Positions 11,264 through 24,700 of a stretch of 64,000 nt of DNA are shown here, piece by piece. Below the pieces are notes generated by a model, which worked only from the letters and a program-made list of their open reading frames with translations, ran no database searches and had not been told where the DNA came from. Source of the stretch: Hydractinia symbiolongicarpus (taxonomy: Eukaryota; Cnidaria; Hydrozoa; Anthoathecata; Hydractiniidae); NCBI RefSeq assembly GCF_029227915.1, contig NC_079877.1, forward strand, positions 1,364,001-1,428,000, given 5' to 3'. Each line of letters starts with the position of its first letter. Position 1 is the first letter of the stretch. Both the position numbers and the translations under genes were made by a program.

Positions 11264-14200
11264 AATAGCCGGCAAACGAAAAACCGCTACTTCTACTAAA
11301 TCCTGGCCACGACCCGTATAGTCAAAAGTATACAAAGAAAATACCCAGGAAGTAAACTCATTTCCCGAACGATTTTTTAAATTATTTTTTCACCACTAAA
11401 ACGCATGAGACATGTAGTTTTCAAAAATGTTTTCAGTTTTGATGAGACGCTAAATAAAAGAAGTTTAATCGCCGGCAAACGAAAACCTGCGATTTCCCGT
11501 AAATCCCGGACTCGGCCCGTATTGTCAAAAGTATACAAAGAAAGTACCCAGGGAGTAAACTCATTGCCCGAACGATTTTTTAAATTATTTTTTCAGCACT
11601 AAAACGCAGGAGACATGTAGTTTTTAAAAATGTTTTCAGTTTTGATGAGACGCTGAATAAAAGAAGTTTAATCGCCGGCAAACGAAAACCCGCGATTTCC
11701 CGTAAATCCCGGACTCGGCCCATATAGTCAAAAGTATACAAAGAAAGTACCCAGGGAGTAAACTCATTTCCCGAACGATTTTTTAAATTATTTTTTCAGC
11801 ACTAAAACGCATGAGACTTGTAGTTTTCAAAAATGTTTTCAGTTTTGATGAGACGCGGAATAAAAGAAGTTTAATCCGCGGCAAACAAAAACTCGCGATT
11901 TCCCGTAAATCCCGGACTCGGCCCATATAGTCAAAAGTATACAAAGAAAGTACCCAGGAAGTAAACTCATTTCCCGAACGATTTTTTAAATTATTTTTTC
12001 ACCACTCAAACGCATGAGACATGTAGTTTTCAATAATGTTTTCAGTTTTGATGAGACGCTGAATAAAAGAAGTTTAACCGCCGGCAAACGAAAACCGGCG
12101 ATTTCCCGTAAATCCCGGACTCGGCCCGTATAGTCAAAAGTATACAAAGAAAGTACCCAGGGAGTAAACTCATTTCCCGAACGATTTTTTAAATTATTTT
12201 TTCACTACTAAAACGCATGAGACTTGTAGTTTTCAAAAATGTTTTCAGTTTTGATGAGACGCTGAATAAAAGAAGTTTAATCCGCGGCAAACAAAAACTC
12301 GCGATTTCCCGTAAATCCCGGACTCGGCCCATATAGTCAAAAGTATACAAAGAAAGTACCCAGGAAGTAAACTCATTTCCCGAACGATTTTTTAAATTAT
12401 TTTTTCACCACTCAAACGCATGAGACATGTAGTTTTCAATAATGTTTTCAGTTTTGATGAGACGCTGAATAAAAGAAGTTTAACCGCCGGCAAACGAAAA
12501 CCGGCGATTTCCCGTAAATCCCGGACTCGGCCCGTATAGTCAAAAGTATACAAAGAAAGTACCCAGGGAGTAAACTCATTTCCCGAACGATTTTTTAAAT
12601 TATTTTTTCACCACTAAAACGCATGAGACATGCAGTTTTTAAAAATGTTTGCAGTTTTGATGAGACGCTGAATAAAAGAAGTTTAATAGCCGGCAAACGA
12701 AAACCCGCTACTTCCACTAAATCCTGGCCACGACCCGTATAGTCAAAAGTATACAAAGAAAATACCCAGGAAGTAAACTCATTTCCCGAACGATTTTTTA
12801 AATTATTTTTTCACCACTAAAACGCATGAGACATGCAGTTTTCAAAAATGTTTTCAGTCTTGATGAGACGCTGAATAAAAGAAGTTTAATCGCCGGCAAA
12901 CGAAAACCTGCGATTTCCCGTAAATCCCGGACTCGGCCCGTATTGTCAAAAGTATACAAAGAAAGTACCCAGGGAGTAAACACATTGCCCGAACGATTTT
13001 TTAAATTATTTTTTCAGCACTAAAACGCAGGAGACATGTAGTTTTTAAAAATGTTTTCAGTTTTGATGAGACGCTGAATAAAAGAAGTTTAATCGCCGGC
13101 AAACGAAAACCCGCGATTTCCCGTAAATCCCGGACTCGGCCCATATAGTCAAAAGTATACAAAGAAAGTACCCAGGGAGTAAACTCATTTCCCGAACGAT
13201 TTTTTAAATTATTTTTTCAGCACTAAAACGCAGGAGACATGTAGTTTTCAAAAATGTTTTCAGTTTTGATGAGACGCTGAATAAAGGAAGTTTAATCTCC
13301 GGCAAACGAAAACCCGCGATCTCCCGTAAATCCCGGACTCGGCGCGTATAGTCAAAAGTATACAAAGAAAGTACCCAGGAAGTAAACTCATTTCCCGAAC
13401 GATTTTTTAAATTATTTTTTCACCACTCAAACGCATGAGACATGTAGTTTTCAATAATGTTTTCAGTTTTGATGAGACGCTGAATAAAAGAAGTTTAACC
13501 GCCGGCAAACGAAAACCGGCGATTTCCCGTAAATCCCGGACTCGGCCCATATAGTCAAAAGTATACAAAGAAAGTACCCAGGAAGTAAACTCATTTCCCG
13601 AACGATTTTTTAAATTATTTTTTCACCACTCAAACGCATGAGACATGTAGTTTTCAATAATGTTTTCAGTTTTGATGAGACGCTGAATAAAAGAAGTTTA
13701 ACCGCCGGCAAACGAAAACCGGCGATTTCCCGTAAATCCCGGACTCGGCCCGTATAGTCAAAAGTATACAAAGAAAGTACCCAGGGAGTAAACTCATTTC
13801 CCGAACGATTTTTTAAATTATTTTTTCACCACTAAAACGCATGAGACATGCAGTTTTTAAAAATGTTTGCAGTTTTGATGAGACGCTGAATAAAAGAAGT
13901 TTAATAGCCGGCAAACGAAAACCCGCTACTTCCACTAAATCCTGGCCACGACCCGTATAGTCAAAAGTATACAAAGAAAATACCCAGGAAGTAAACTCAT
14001 TTCCCGAACGATTTTTTAAATTATTTTTTCACCACTAAAACGCATGAGACATGCAGTTTTCAAAAATGTTTTCAGTCTTGATGAGACGCTGAATAAAAGA
14101 AGTTTAATCGCCGGCAAACGAAAACCTGCGATTTCCCGTAAATCCCGGACTCGGCCCGTATTGTCAAAAGTATACAAAGAAAGTACCCAGGGAGTAAACA

Positions 14201-15261
14201 CATTGCCCGAACGATTTTTTAAATTATTTTTTCAGCACTAAAACGCAGGAGACATGTAGTTTTTAAAAATGTTTTCAGTTTTGATGAGACGCTGAATAAA
14301 AGAAGTTTAATCGCCGGCAAACGAAAACCCGCGATTTCCCGTAAATCCCGGACTCGGCCCATATAGTCAAAAGTATACAAAGAAAGTACCCAGGGAGTAA
14401 ACTCATTTCCCGAACGATTTTTTAAATTATTTTTTCAGCACTAAAACGCAGGAGACATGTAGTTTTCAAAAATGTTTTCAGTTTTGATGAGACGCTGAAT
14501 AAAGGAAGTTTAATCTCCGGCAAACGAAAACCCGCGATCTCCCGTAAATCCCGGACTCGGCGCGTATAGTCAAAAGTATACAAAGAAAGTACCAAGGAAG
14601 TAAACTCATTTCCTGAACGATTTTTTAAATTATTTTTTCACCACTAAAACGCATGAGACATGTAGTTTTCAAAAATGTTTTCAGTTTTGATGAGACGCTG
14701 AATAAAAGAAGTTTAATCGGCGGCAAACAAAAACCCGCGATTTCCCGTAAATCCCGGACTCGGCCCGTATAGTCAAAAGTATACAAAGAAAGTACCCAGG
14801 AAGTAAACTCATTTCCCGAACGATTTTTTAAATTATTTTTTCACCACTCAAACGCATGAGACATGTAGTTTTCAATAATGTTTTCAGTTTTGATGAGACG
14901 CTAAATAAAAGAAGTTTAACCACCGGCAAACGAAAACCCGCGATTTTCCGTAAATCCCGGAGTCGGCCCGTATAGTCAAAAGTATACAAAAAAAGTAGCA
15001 AAGAAGTAAACTCATTTCCCGAACGATTTTTTAAATTATTTTTTCACCACTAAAACGCATGAGACATGCAGTTTTTAAAAATGTTTTCAGTTTTGATGAG
15101 ACGCTGAATAAAAGAAGTTTAATAGCCAGCAAACGAAAACTCGCTACTTCCACTAAATCCTGGCCACCACCCGTATAGTCAAAAGTATACAAAGAAAATA
15201 CCCAGGAAGTAAACTCATTTCCCGAACGATTTTTTAAATTATTTTTTCACCACTAAAACCC
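11264..15261 (+). repeat. Domain with caataatg and gctacttc monomers
   Basis: Two unusual monomers mark this domain. One has aatagccggc followed by cgctacttccactaaatcctggccac (near 11264, 12687, 13906 and 15121). The other has ttcaataatg and taaccgccggc (near 12032, 12437, 13453, 13656 and 14873). A third type with CCGCGG plus aaaaactcgcg occurs at 11064, 11876 and 12282; the last two are 406 bp apart, a dimer duplication. Units remain near 203 bp. There are no genes. Confidence 0.8.
12301..14592 (+). repeat. 6-mer duplication (1,218 bp offset)
   Basis: 12301-13374 matches 13519-14592 at an offset of exactly 1,218 bp, six units. Both copies include the caataatg monomer, the aatagccggc/ctacttccac monomer, the cagtcttg variant, the acacattgcccg variant, the gaataaaggaag unit and the tcggcgcg variant. 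The left limit is aaaactcgcg against aaaaccggcg. The right limit is gtacccagg against gtaccaagg. Within these limits I noticed no systematic differences, which suggests a recent event. Confidence 0.85.
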
Positions 15262-18200
15262 ATGAGACATGTAGTTTTCAAAAATGTTTTCAGTTTTGAT
15301 GAGACGCTGAATAAAAGAAGTTTAATCGCCGGCAAACGAAAACCTGCGATTTCCCGTAAATCCCGGACTCGGCCCGTATTGTCAAAAGTATACAAAGAAA
15401 GTACCCAGGGAGTAAACTCATTGCCCGAACGATTTTTTAAATTATTTTTTCAGCACTAAAACGCAGGAGACATGTAGTTTTTAATAATGTTTTCAGTTTT
15501 GATGAGACGCTGAATAAAAGAAGTTTAATCGCCGGCAAACGAAAACCCGCGATTTCCCGTAAATCCCGGACTCAGCCCGTATTGTAAAAAGTATACAAAG
15601 AAAGTACCCAGGGAGTAAACTCATTTCCCGAACGATTTTTTAAATTATTTTTTCAGCACTAAAACGCAGGAGACATGTAGTTTTTAAAAATGTTTTCAGT
15701 TTTGATGAGACGCTGAATAAAGGAAGTTTAATCTCCGGCAAACGAAAACCCGCGATTTCCCGTAAATCCTGGACTCGGCCCGTATAGTCAGAAGTATACA
15801 AAGAAAGTACCCAGGGAGTAAACTCATTTTCCGAATGATTTTTTAAATTATTTTTTCACCAGTAAAACGCATGAGACTTGTAGTTTTTAAAAATGTTTTC
15901 ATTTTTGATGAGACGCTGAATAAAAGAAGTTTAATCGCCGGCAAACGAAAACCTGCGATTTCCCGTAAATCCCGGACTCGGCCCGTATTGTCAAAAGTAT
16001 ACAAAAAAAGTACCCAGGGAGTAAACTCATTTCCCGAACGATTTTTTAAATTATTTTTTCACCACTAAAACGCATGAGACATGTAGTTTTCAAAAATGTT
16101 TTCAGTTTTGATGAGACGCTGAATAAAAGAAGTTTAATCGCCGGCAAACGAAAAACCGCGATTTCCCGTAAATGCCGGACTCCGCCCGTATAGTCAAAAG
16201 TATACAAAGAAAGTACCCAGGAAGTAAACTCACTTCCAGAACAATTTTTTAAATTATTTTTTCACCACTAAAACGCATGAGACATGTAGTTTTCAAAAAT
16301 TTTTCCAGTTTTGATGAGACGCTGAATAAAAGAAGTTTAATCGCCGGCAAACGAAAACCTGCGATTTCCCGTAAATCCCGGACTCGGCCCGTATTGTCAA
16401 AAGTATACAAAGAAAGTACCAAGGGAGTAAACTCATTGCCCGAACGATTTTTTAAATTATTTTTTCAGCACTAAAACGCAGGAGACATGTAGTTTATAAA
16501 AATGTTTTCAGTTTTGATGAGACGCTGAATAAAAGAAGTTTAATCGCTGGCAAACGAAAACCCGCGATTTCCCGTAAATCCCGGACTCAGCCCGTATTGT
16601 CAAAAGTATACAAAGAAAGTACCCAGGGAGTAAACTCATTTCCCGAACGATTTTTTAAATTATTTTTTCAGCACTAAAACGCAGGAGACATGTAGTTTTC
16701 AAAAATGTTTTCAGTTTTGATGAGACGCTGAATAAAGGAAGTTTAATCTCCGGCAAACGAAAACCCGCGATTTCCCGTAAATCCTGGACTCGGCCCGTAT
16801 AGTCAGAAGTATACAAAGAAAGTACCCAGGGAGTAAACTCATTTCCCGAATGATTTTTTAAATTATTTTTTCACCAGTAAAACGCATGAGACATGTAGTT
16901 TTTAAAAATGTTTTCATTTTTGATGAGATGCTGAATAAAAGAAGTTTAATCGCCGGCAAACGAAAACCTGCGATTTCCCGTAAATCCCGGACTCGGCCCG
17001 TATTGTCAAAAGTATACAAAGAAAGTACCCAGGGAGTAAACTCATTTCCCGAACGATTTTTTAAATTATTTTTTCACCACTAAAACGCATGAGACATGTA
17101 GTTTTTAAAAAATGTTTTCAGTTTTGATGAGACGCTGAATAAAAGAAGTTTAATAGCCGGCAAACGAAAACCCGCTACTTCCACTAAATCCTGGCCACGA
17201 CCCGTATAGTCAAAAGTATACAAAGAAAATACCCAGGAAGTAAACTCATTTCCCGAACGATTTTTTAAATTATTTTTTCACCACTAAAACGCATGAGACA
17301 TGTAGTTTTCAAAAATGTTTTCAGTTTTGATGAGACGCTGAATAAAAGAAGTTTAATTGTCGGCAAACGAAAACCTGCGATTTCCCGTAAATCCCGGACT
17401 CGGCCCGTATTGTCAAAAGTATACAAAGAAAGTACCCAGGGAGTAAACTCATTGCCCGAACGAATTTTTAAATTATTTTTTCAGCACTAAAACGCAGGAG
17501 ACATGTAGTTTTTAAAAATGTTTTCAGTTTTGATGAGACGCTGAATAAAAGAAGTTTAATCGCCGGCAAACGAAAACCCGCGATTTCCCGTAAATCCCGG
17601 ACTCAGCCCGTATTGTAAAAAGTATACAAAGAAAGTACCCAGGGAGTAAACTCATTTCCCGAACGATTTTTTAAATTATTTTTTCAGCACTAAAACGCAG
17701 GAGACATGTAGTTTTTAAAAATGTTTTCAGTTTTGATGAGACGCTGAATAAAGGAAGTTTAATCTCCGGCAAACGAAAACCCGCGATTTCCCGTAAATCC
17801 TGGACTCGGCCCGTATAGTCAGAAGTATACAAAGAAAGTACCCAGGGAGTAAACTCATTTCCCGAATGATTTTTTAAATTATTTTTTCACCAGTAAAACG
17901 CATGAGACTTGTAGTTTTTAAAAATGTTTTCATTTTTGATGAGACGCTGAATAAAAGAAGTTTAATCGCCGGCAAACGAAAACCTGCGATTTCCCGTAAA
18001 TCCCGGACTCGGCCCGTATTGTCAAAAGTATACAAAGAAAGTACCCAGGGAGTAAACTCATTTCCCGAACGATTTTTTAAATTATTTTTTCACCACTAAA
18101 ACGCATGAGACATGTAGTTTTCAAAAATGTTTTAAGTTTTGATGAGACGCTGAATAAAAGAAGTTTAATCGCCGGCAAACGAAAAACCGCGATTTCCCGT

Positions 18201-18300
18201 AAATGCCGGACTCTGCCCGTATAGTCAAAAGTATACAAAGAAAGTACCCAGGGAGTAAACTCATTTCCCGAATGATTTTTTAAATTATTTTTTCACCAGT
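15262..18300 (+). repeat. 5-mer HOR (1,015 bp), three tandem copies
   Basis: Equivalent positions recur at 15262, 16277 and 17293, and at 15871, 16886 and 17902, spacing 1,015-1,016 bp. The five monomer types in order are: (a) cctgcg with gtattgtc and cattgcccg; (b) cagcac, caggagac and ctcagcccg; (c) gaataaaggaag, atctccggc and gtcagaag; (d) gaatgatt, caccagtaaaac and gtattgtc; (e) a variable fifth unit. The fifth unit is atgccggactc(c/t)gcccg in copies 1 and 3, but in copy 2 it is the ctacttccac type borrowed from the domain to the left. HOR copies were therefore edited by exchange after they formed. Confidence 0.85.
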
Positions 18301-21300
18301 GAAACGCATGAGACTTGTAGTTTTTAAAAATGTTTTCATTTTTGATGAGACGCTGAATAAAAGAAGTGTAATCGCCGGCAAACGAAAACCTGCGATTTCC
18401 CGTAAATCCCGGACTCGGCCCGTATTGTCAAAAGTATACAAAGAAAGTACCCAGGGAGTAAACTCATTTCCTGAACGATTTTTTAAATTATTTTTTCACC
18501 ACTAAAACGCATGAGACATGTAGTTTTCAAAAATGTTTTCAGTTGTGATGAGACGCTGAATAAAAGAAGTTTAATCGCCGGCAAACGAAAACCCGCGATT
18601 TCCCGTAAATGCCGGACTCTGCCCGTATAGTCAAAAGTATACAAAGAAAGTACCCAGGAAGTAAATTCATTTCTCGACCAATTTTTTAAATTATTTTTTC
18701 ACCACTAAAACGCATGAGACATGTAGTTTTGAAAAATGTTTTCAGTTTTGATGAGACGCTGAATAAAATAAGTTTAATCGCCGGCAAACGAAAACCCGCG
18801 ATTTCCCGTAAATCCTGGACTCGGCCCGTATAGTCAGAAGTATACAAAGAAAGTACCCAGGGAGTAAACTCATTTCCCGAACGATTTTTCAAATTATTTT
18901 TTCACCAGTAAAACGCATGAGACTTTTAGTTTTGAAAAATATTTTCATTTTTGATGAGACGCTGAATAAAAGAAGTTTAATCGCCGGCAAACGAAAACCC
19001 GCGATTTCCTGTAAATCACGGACTCGGCCCGTATAGTCAAAAGTATACAAAGAAAGTACCCAGGAAGTAAACTCATTTCCCGAACGATTTTTCAAATTAT
19101 TTTTTCACCACTAAAACCCATGAGACATGTAGTTTTCAAAAATGTTTTCAGTTTGGATGAGACGCTGAATAAAAGAAGTTTAATCGCCGGCAAACGAAAA
19201 CCCGCGATTTCCCGTAAACCCTGGACTCGGCCCGTATAGTCAAAAGTAAACAAAGAAAGTACCCAGGGAGTAAACTCATTTCCCGAACGATTTTTTAAAT
19301 TATTTTTTCACCAGTAAAACGCATGAGACTTTTAGTTTTTAAAAATATTTTCATTTTTGATGAGACGCTGAATAAAAGAAGTTTAATCGCCGGCAAACGA
19401 AAACCTGCGATTTCCCGTAAATCCTGGCCACGACCCGTATAGTCAAAAGTATACAAAGAAAGTACCCAGGGAGTAAACTCATTTCTTGAACGATTTTTTA
19501 AATTATGTTTTCACCATTAAAACGCATGAGACATGTAGTTTTCAAAAATGTTTTCATTTTTGATGAGACGCTGAATAAAAGAAGTTTAATCGTCGGCAAA
19601 CGAAAAACCTCGATTTCCCGTAAATCCCGGACTCGGCCCGTATAGTCAAAAGTATACAAAGAAAGTACCCAGTGAGTAAACTCATTTCTCGAACGATTTT
19701 TAAAATTATTTTTTCACCACTAAAACGCATGAGACTTGTAGTTTTCAAAAATGTTTCCATTTTTGATGAGACGCTGAATAAAAGAAGTTTAATCGCCGGC
19801 AAACGAAAACCCGCGATTTCCCGTAAATCCCGGACTCAGCCCGTATTGTAAAAAGTATACAAAGAAAGTACCCAGGGAGTAAACTCATTTCCCGAACGAT
19901 TTTTTAAATTATTTTTTCAGCACTAAAACGCAGGAGACATGTAGTTTTTAAAAATGTTTTCAGTTTTGATGAGACGCTGAATAAAGGAAGTTTAATCTCC
20001 GGCAAACGAAAACCCGCGATTTCCCGTAAATCCTGGACTCGGCCCGTATAGTCAGAAGTATACAAAGAAAGTACCCAGGGAGTAAACTCATTTCCCGAAT
20101 GATTTTTTAAATTATTTTTTCACCAGTAAAACGCATGAGACTTGTAGTTTTTAAAAATGTTTTCATTTTTGATGAGACGCTGAATAAAAGAAGTTTAATC
20201 GCCGGCAAACGAAAACCTGCGATTTCCCGTAAATCCCGGACTCGGCCCGTATTGTCAAAAGTATACAAAGAAAGTACCCAGGGAGTAAACTCATTTCCCG
20301 AACGATTTTTTAAATTATTTTTTCACCACTAAAACGCATGAGACATGTAGTTTTCAAAAATGTTTTCAGTTTTGATGAGACGCTGAATAAAAGAAGTTTA
20401 ATCGCCGGCAAACGAAAAACCGCGATTTCCCGTAAATGCCGGACTCTGCCCGTATAGTCAAAAGTATACAAAGAAAGTACCCAGGGAGTAAACTCATTTC
20501 CCGAATGATTTTTTAAATTATTTTTTCACCAGTGAAACGCATGAGACTTGTAGTTTTTAAAAATGTTTTCATTTTTGATGAGACGCTGAATAAAAGAAGT
20601 GTAATCGCCGGCAAACGAAAACCTGCGATTTCCCGTAAATCCCGGACTCGGCCCGTATTGTCAAAAGTATACAAAGAAAGTACCCAGGGAGTAAACTCAT
20701 TTCCTGAACGATTTTTTAAATTATTTTTTCACCACTAAAACGCATGAGACATGTAGTTTTCAAAAATGTTTTCAGTTTTGATTAGACGCTGAATAAAAGA
20801 AGTTTAATCGCCGGCAAACGAAAACCCGCGATTTCCCGTAAATGCCGGACTCTGCCCGTATAGTCAAAAGTATACAAAGAAAGTACCCAGGGAGTAAACT
20901 CATTTCCCGAACGATTTTTTAAATTATTTTTTCAGCACTAAAACGCAGGAGACATGTAGTTTTTAAAAATGTTTTCAGTTTTGATGAGACGCTGAATAAA
21001 GGAAGTTTAATCTCCGGCAAACGAAAACCCGCGATTTCCCGTAAATCCTGGACTCGGCCCGTATAGTCAGAAGTATACAAAGAAAGTACCCAGGGAGTAA
21101 ACTCATTTCCCGAATGATTTTTTAAATTATTTATTCACCAGTAAAACGCATGAGACTTGTAGTTTTTAAAAATGTTTTCATTTTTGATGAGACGCTGAAT
21201 AAAAGAAGTTTAATCGCCGGCAAACGAAAACCTGCGATTTCCCGTAAATCCCGGACTCGGCCCGTATTGTCAAAAGTATACAAAGAAAGTACCCAGGGAG

Positions 21301-21721
21301 TAAACTCATTTCCCGAACGATTTTTTAAATTATTTTTTCACCACTAAAACGCATGAGACATGTAGTTTTCAAAAATGTTTTCAGTTTTGATGAGACGCTG
21401 AATAAAAGAAGTTTAATCGCCGGCAAACGAAAAACCGCGATTTCCCGTAAATGCCGGACTCTGCCCGTATAGTCAAAAGTATACAAAGAAAGTACCCAGG
21501 GAGTAAACTCATTTCCCGAATGATTTTTTAAATTATTTTTTCACCAGTGAAACGCATGAGACTTGTAGTTTTTAAAAATGTTTTCATTTTTGATGAGACG
21601 CTGAATAAAAGAAGTGTAATCGCCGGCAAACGAAAACCTGCGATTTCCCGTAAATCCCGGACTCGGCCCGTATTGTCAAAAGTATACAAAGAAAGTACCC
21701 AGGGAGTAAACTCATTTCCTG
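18301..21721 (+). repeat. Extension of the 5-mer domain with an intervening unrelated block
   Basis: The monomer with caccagtgaaacgc and gaagtgtaatcg appears at 18298, 20531 and 21546. The last two are 1,015 bp apart (5 units) and the first two are 2,233 bp apart (11 units). The 5-mer order therefore resumes at about 19.8 kb after a block of about six other monomers at 18.65-19.8 kb. That inserted block (tttttagttttgaaa, tcctgtaaatcacgg, aaaccctgg, tcctggccacgacccg and gtcggcaaacgaaaaacctcg units) is repeated 3,248 bp to the right, starting near 21934. It is the same material that makes up the 2,027-bp repeat. Confidence 0.8.
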
Positions 21722-24700
21722 AACGATTTTTTAAATTATTTTTTCACCACTAAAACGCATGAGACATGTAGTTTTCAAAAATGTTTTCAGTTTTGATGAG
21801 ACGCTGAATAAAAGAAGTTTAATCGCCGGCAAACGAAAACCCGCGATTTCCCGTAAATGCCGGACTCTGCCCGTATAGTCAAAAGTATACAAAGAAAGTA
21901 CCCAGGAAGTAAATTCATTTCTCGACCAATTTTTTAAATTATTTTTTCACCACTAAAACGCATGAGACATGTAGTTTTGAAAAATGTTTTCAGTTTTGAT
22001 GAGACGCTGAATAAAATAAGTTTAATCGCCGGCAAACGAAAACCCGCGATTTCCCGTAAATCCTGGACTCGGCCCGTATAGTCAGAAGTATACAAAGAAA
22101 GTACCCAGGGAGTAAACTCATTTCCCGAACGATTTTCCAAATTATTTTTTCACCAGTAAAACGCATGAGACTTTTAGTTTTTAAAAATATTTTCATTTTT
22201 GATGAGACGCTGAATAAAAGAAGTTTAATCGCCGGCAAACGAAAACCCGCGATTTCCTGTAAATCACGGACTCGGCCCGTATAGTCAAAAGTATACAAAG
22301 AAAGTACCCAGGAAGTAAACTCATTTCCCGAACGATTTTTCAAATTATTTTTTCACCACTAAAACCCATGAGACATGTAGTTTTCAAAAATGTTTTCAGT
22401 TTGGATGAGACGCTGAATAAAAGAAGTTTAATCGCCGGCAAACGAAAACCCGCGATTTCCCGTAAACCCTGGACTCGGCCCGTATAGTCAAAAGTATACA
22501 AAGAAAGTACCCAGGGAGTAAACTCATTTCCCGAACGATTTTTTAAATTATTTTTTCACCAGTAAAACGCATGAAACTTTTAGTTTTTAAAAATATTTTC
22601 ATTTTTGATGAGACGCTGAATAAAAGAAGTTTAATCGCCGGCAAACAAAAACCTGCGATTTCCCGTAAATCCTGGCCACGACCCGTATAGTCAAAAGTAT
22701 ACAAAGAAAGTACCCAGGGAGTAAACTCATTTCTTGAACGATTTTTTAAATTATGTTTTCACCATTAAAACGCATGAGACATGTAGTTTTCAAAAATGTT
22801 TTCATTTTTGATGAGACGCTGAATAAAAGAAGTTTAATCGTCGGCAAACGAAAAACCTCGATTTCCCGTAAATCCCGGACTCGGCCCGTATAGTCAAAAG
22901 TATACAAAGAAAGTACCCAGTGAGTAAACTCATTTCTCGAACGATTTTTAAAATTATTTTTTCACCACTAAAACGCATGAGACTTGTAGTTTTCAAAAAT
23001 GTTTCCATTTTTGATGAGACGCTGAATAAAAGACGTTTAATCGCCGGCAAACGAAAACGCGCGATTTCCCCTAAATCCTGGCCACGACCCGTATATTCAA
23101 AAGTATACAAAGAAAGTACCCAGGGAGTAAACTCATTTCCCGAACGATTTTTTAAATTATTTTTTCACCATTAAAACGCATGAGACATGTAGTTTTCATA
23201 AATGTTTTCAGTTTTGATGAGACGCTGAATAACAGAAGTTTAATCGCCGGCAAACGAAAACCCGCGATTTCCCGTATATCCCGGACTTTGCCCGTATAGT
23301 CAAAAGTATACAAAGAAAGTACCCAGGGAGTAAACTCATTTCCCGAACGTTTTTTAAATTATTTTTTACCACTAAAACGCATGAGACTTGTAGTTTTCAA
23401 AAATGTTTTCATTTTTGATGAGACGCTGAATAAAAGAAGTTTAATCGCCGGCAAACGAAAACCAGCGATTTCTCCTAAATCCTGGCCACGACCCGTATAG
23501 TGAAAAGTATGCAAAGAATGTACCCAGGGAGTAAACTTATTTCCCGTACGATTTTTTAAATTATTTTTTCACCACTAAAACCCATGAGACTTGTAGTTTT
23601 CAAAAATGTTTTATTTTTGATGAGACGCTGATTAAAAGAAGTTTAATCGCCGGCAAACCAAAACCCGCGATTTCCCGTAAATCCCGGACTCGACCCGTAT
23701 AGTCAAAAGTATACAAAGAAAGTACCCAGGAAGTGAACTCATTTCCCGAACGATTTTTTAAATTATTTTTTCACCACTAAAACGCATGAGACATGTAGTT
23801 TTCAAAAATGTTTTCAGTTTTGATGAGACGCTGAATAAAAGAAGTTTAATCGCCGGCAAACGAAAACCCGCGATTTCCCGTAAATGCCGGACTCTGCCCG
23901 TATAGTCAAAAGTATACAAAGAAAGTACCCAGGAAGTAAATTCATTTCTCGACCAATTTTTTAAATTATTTTTTCACCACTAAAACGCATGAGACATGTA
24001 GTTTTGAAAAATGTTTTCAGTTTTGATGAGACGCTGAATAAAATAAGTTTAATCGCCGGCAAACGAAAACCCGCGATTTCCCGTAAATCCTGGACTCGGC
24101 CCGTATAGTCAGAAGTATACAAAGAAAGTACCCAGGGAGTAAACTCATTTCCCGAACGATTTTCCAAATTATTTTTTCACCAGTAAAACGCATGAGACTT
24201 TTAGTTTTTAAAAATATTTTCATTTTTGATGAGACGCTGAATAAAAGAAGTTTAATCGCCGGCAAACGAAAACCCGCGATTTCCTGTAAATCACGGACTC
24301 GGCCCGTATAGTCAAAAGTATACAAAGAAAGTACCCAGGAAGTAAACTCATTTCCCGAACGATTTTTCAAATTATTTTTTCACCACTAAAACCCATGAGA
24401 CATGTAGTTTTCAAAAATGTTTTCAGTTTGGATGAGACGCTGAATAAAAGAAGTTTAATCGCCGGCAAACGAAAACCCGCGATTTCCCGTAAACCCTGGA
24501 CTCGGCCCGTATAGTCAAAAGTATACAAAGAAAGTACCCAGGGAGTAAACTCATTTCCCGAACGATTTTTTAAATTATTTTTTCACCAGTAAAACGCATG
24601 AAACTTTTAGTTTTTAAAAATATTTTCATTTTTGATGAGACGCTGAATAAAAGAAGTTTAATCGCCGGCAAACAAAAACCTGCGATTTCCCGTAAATCCT

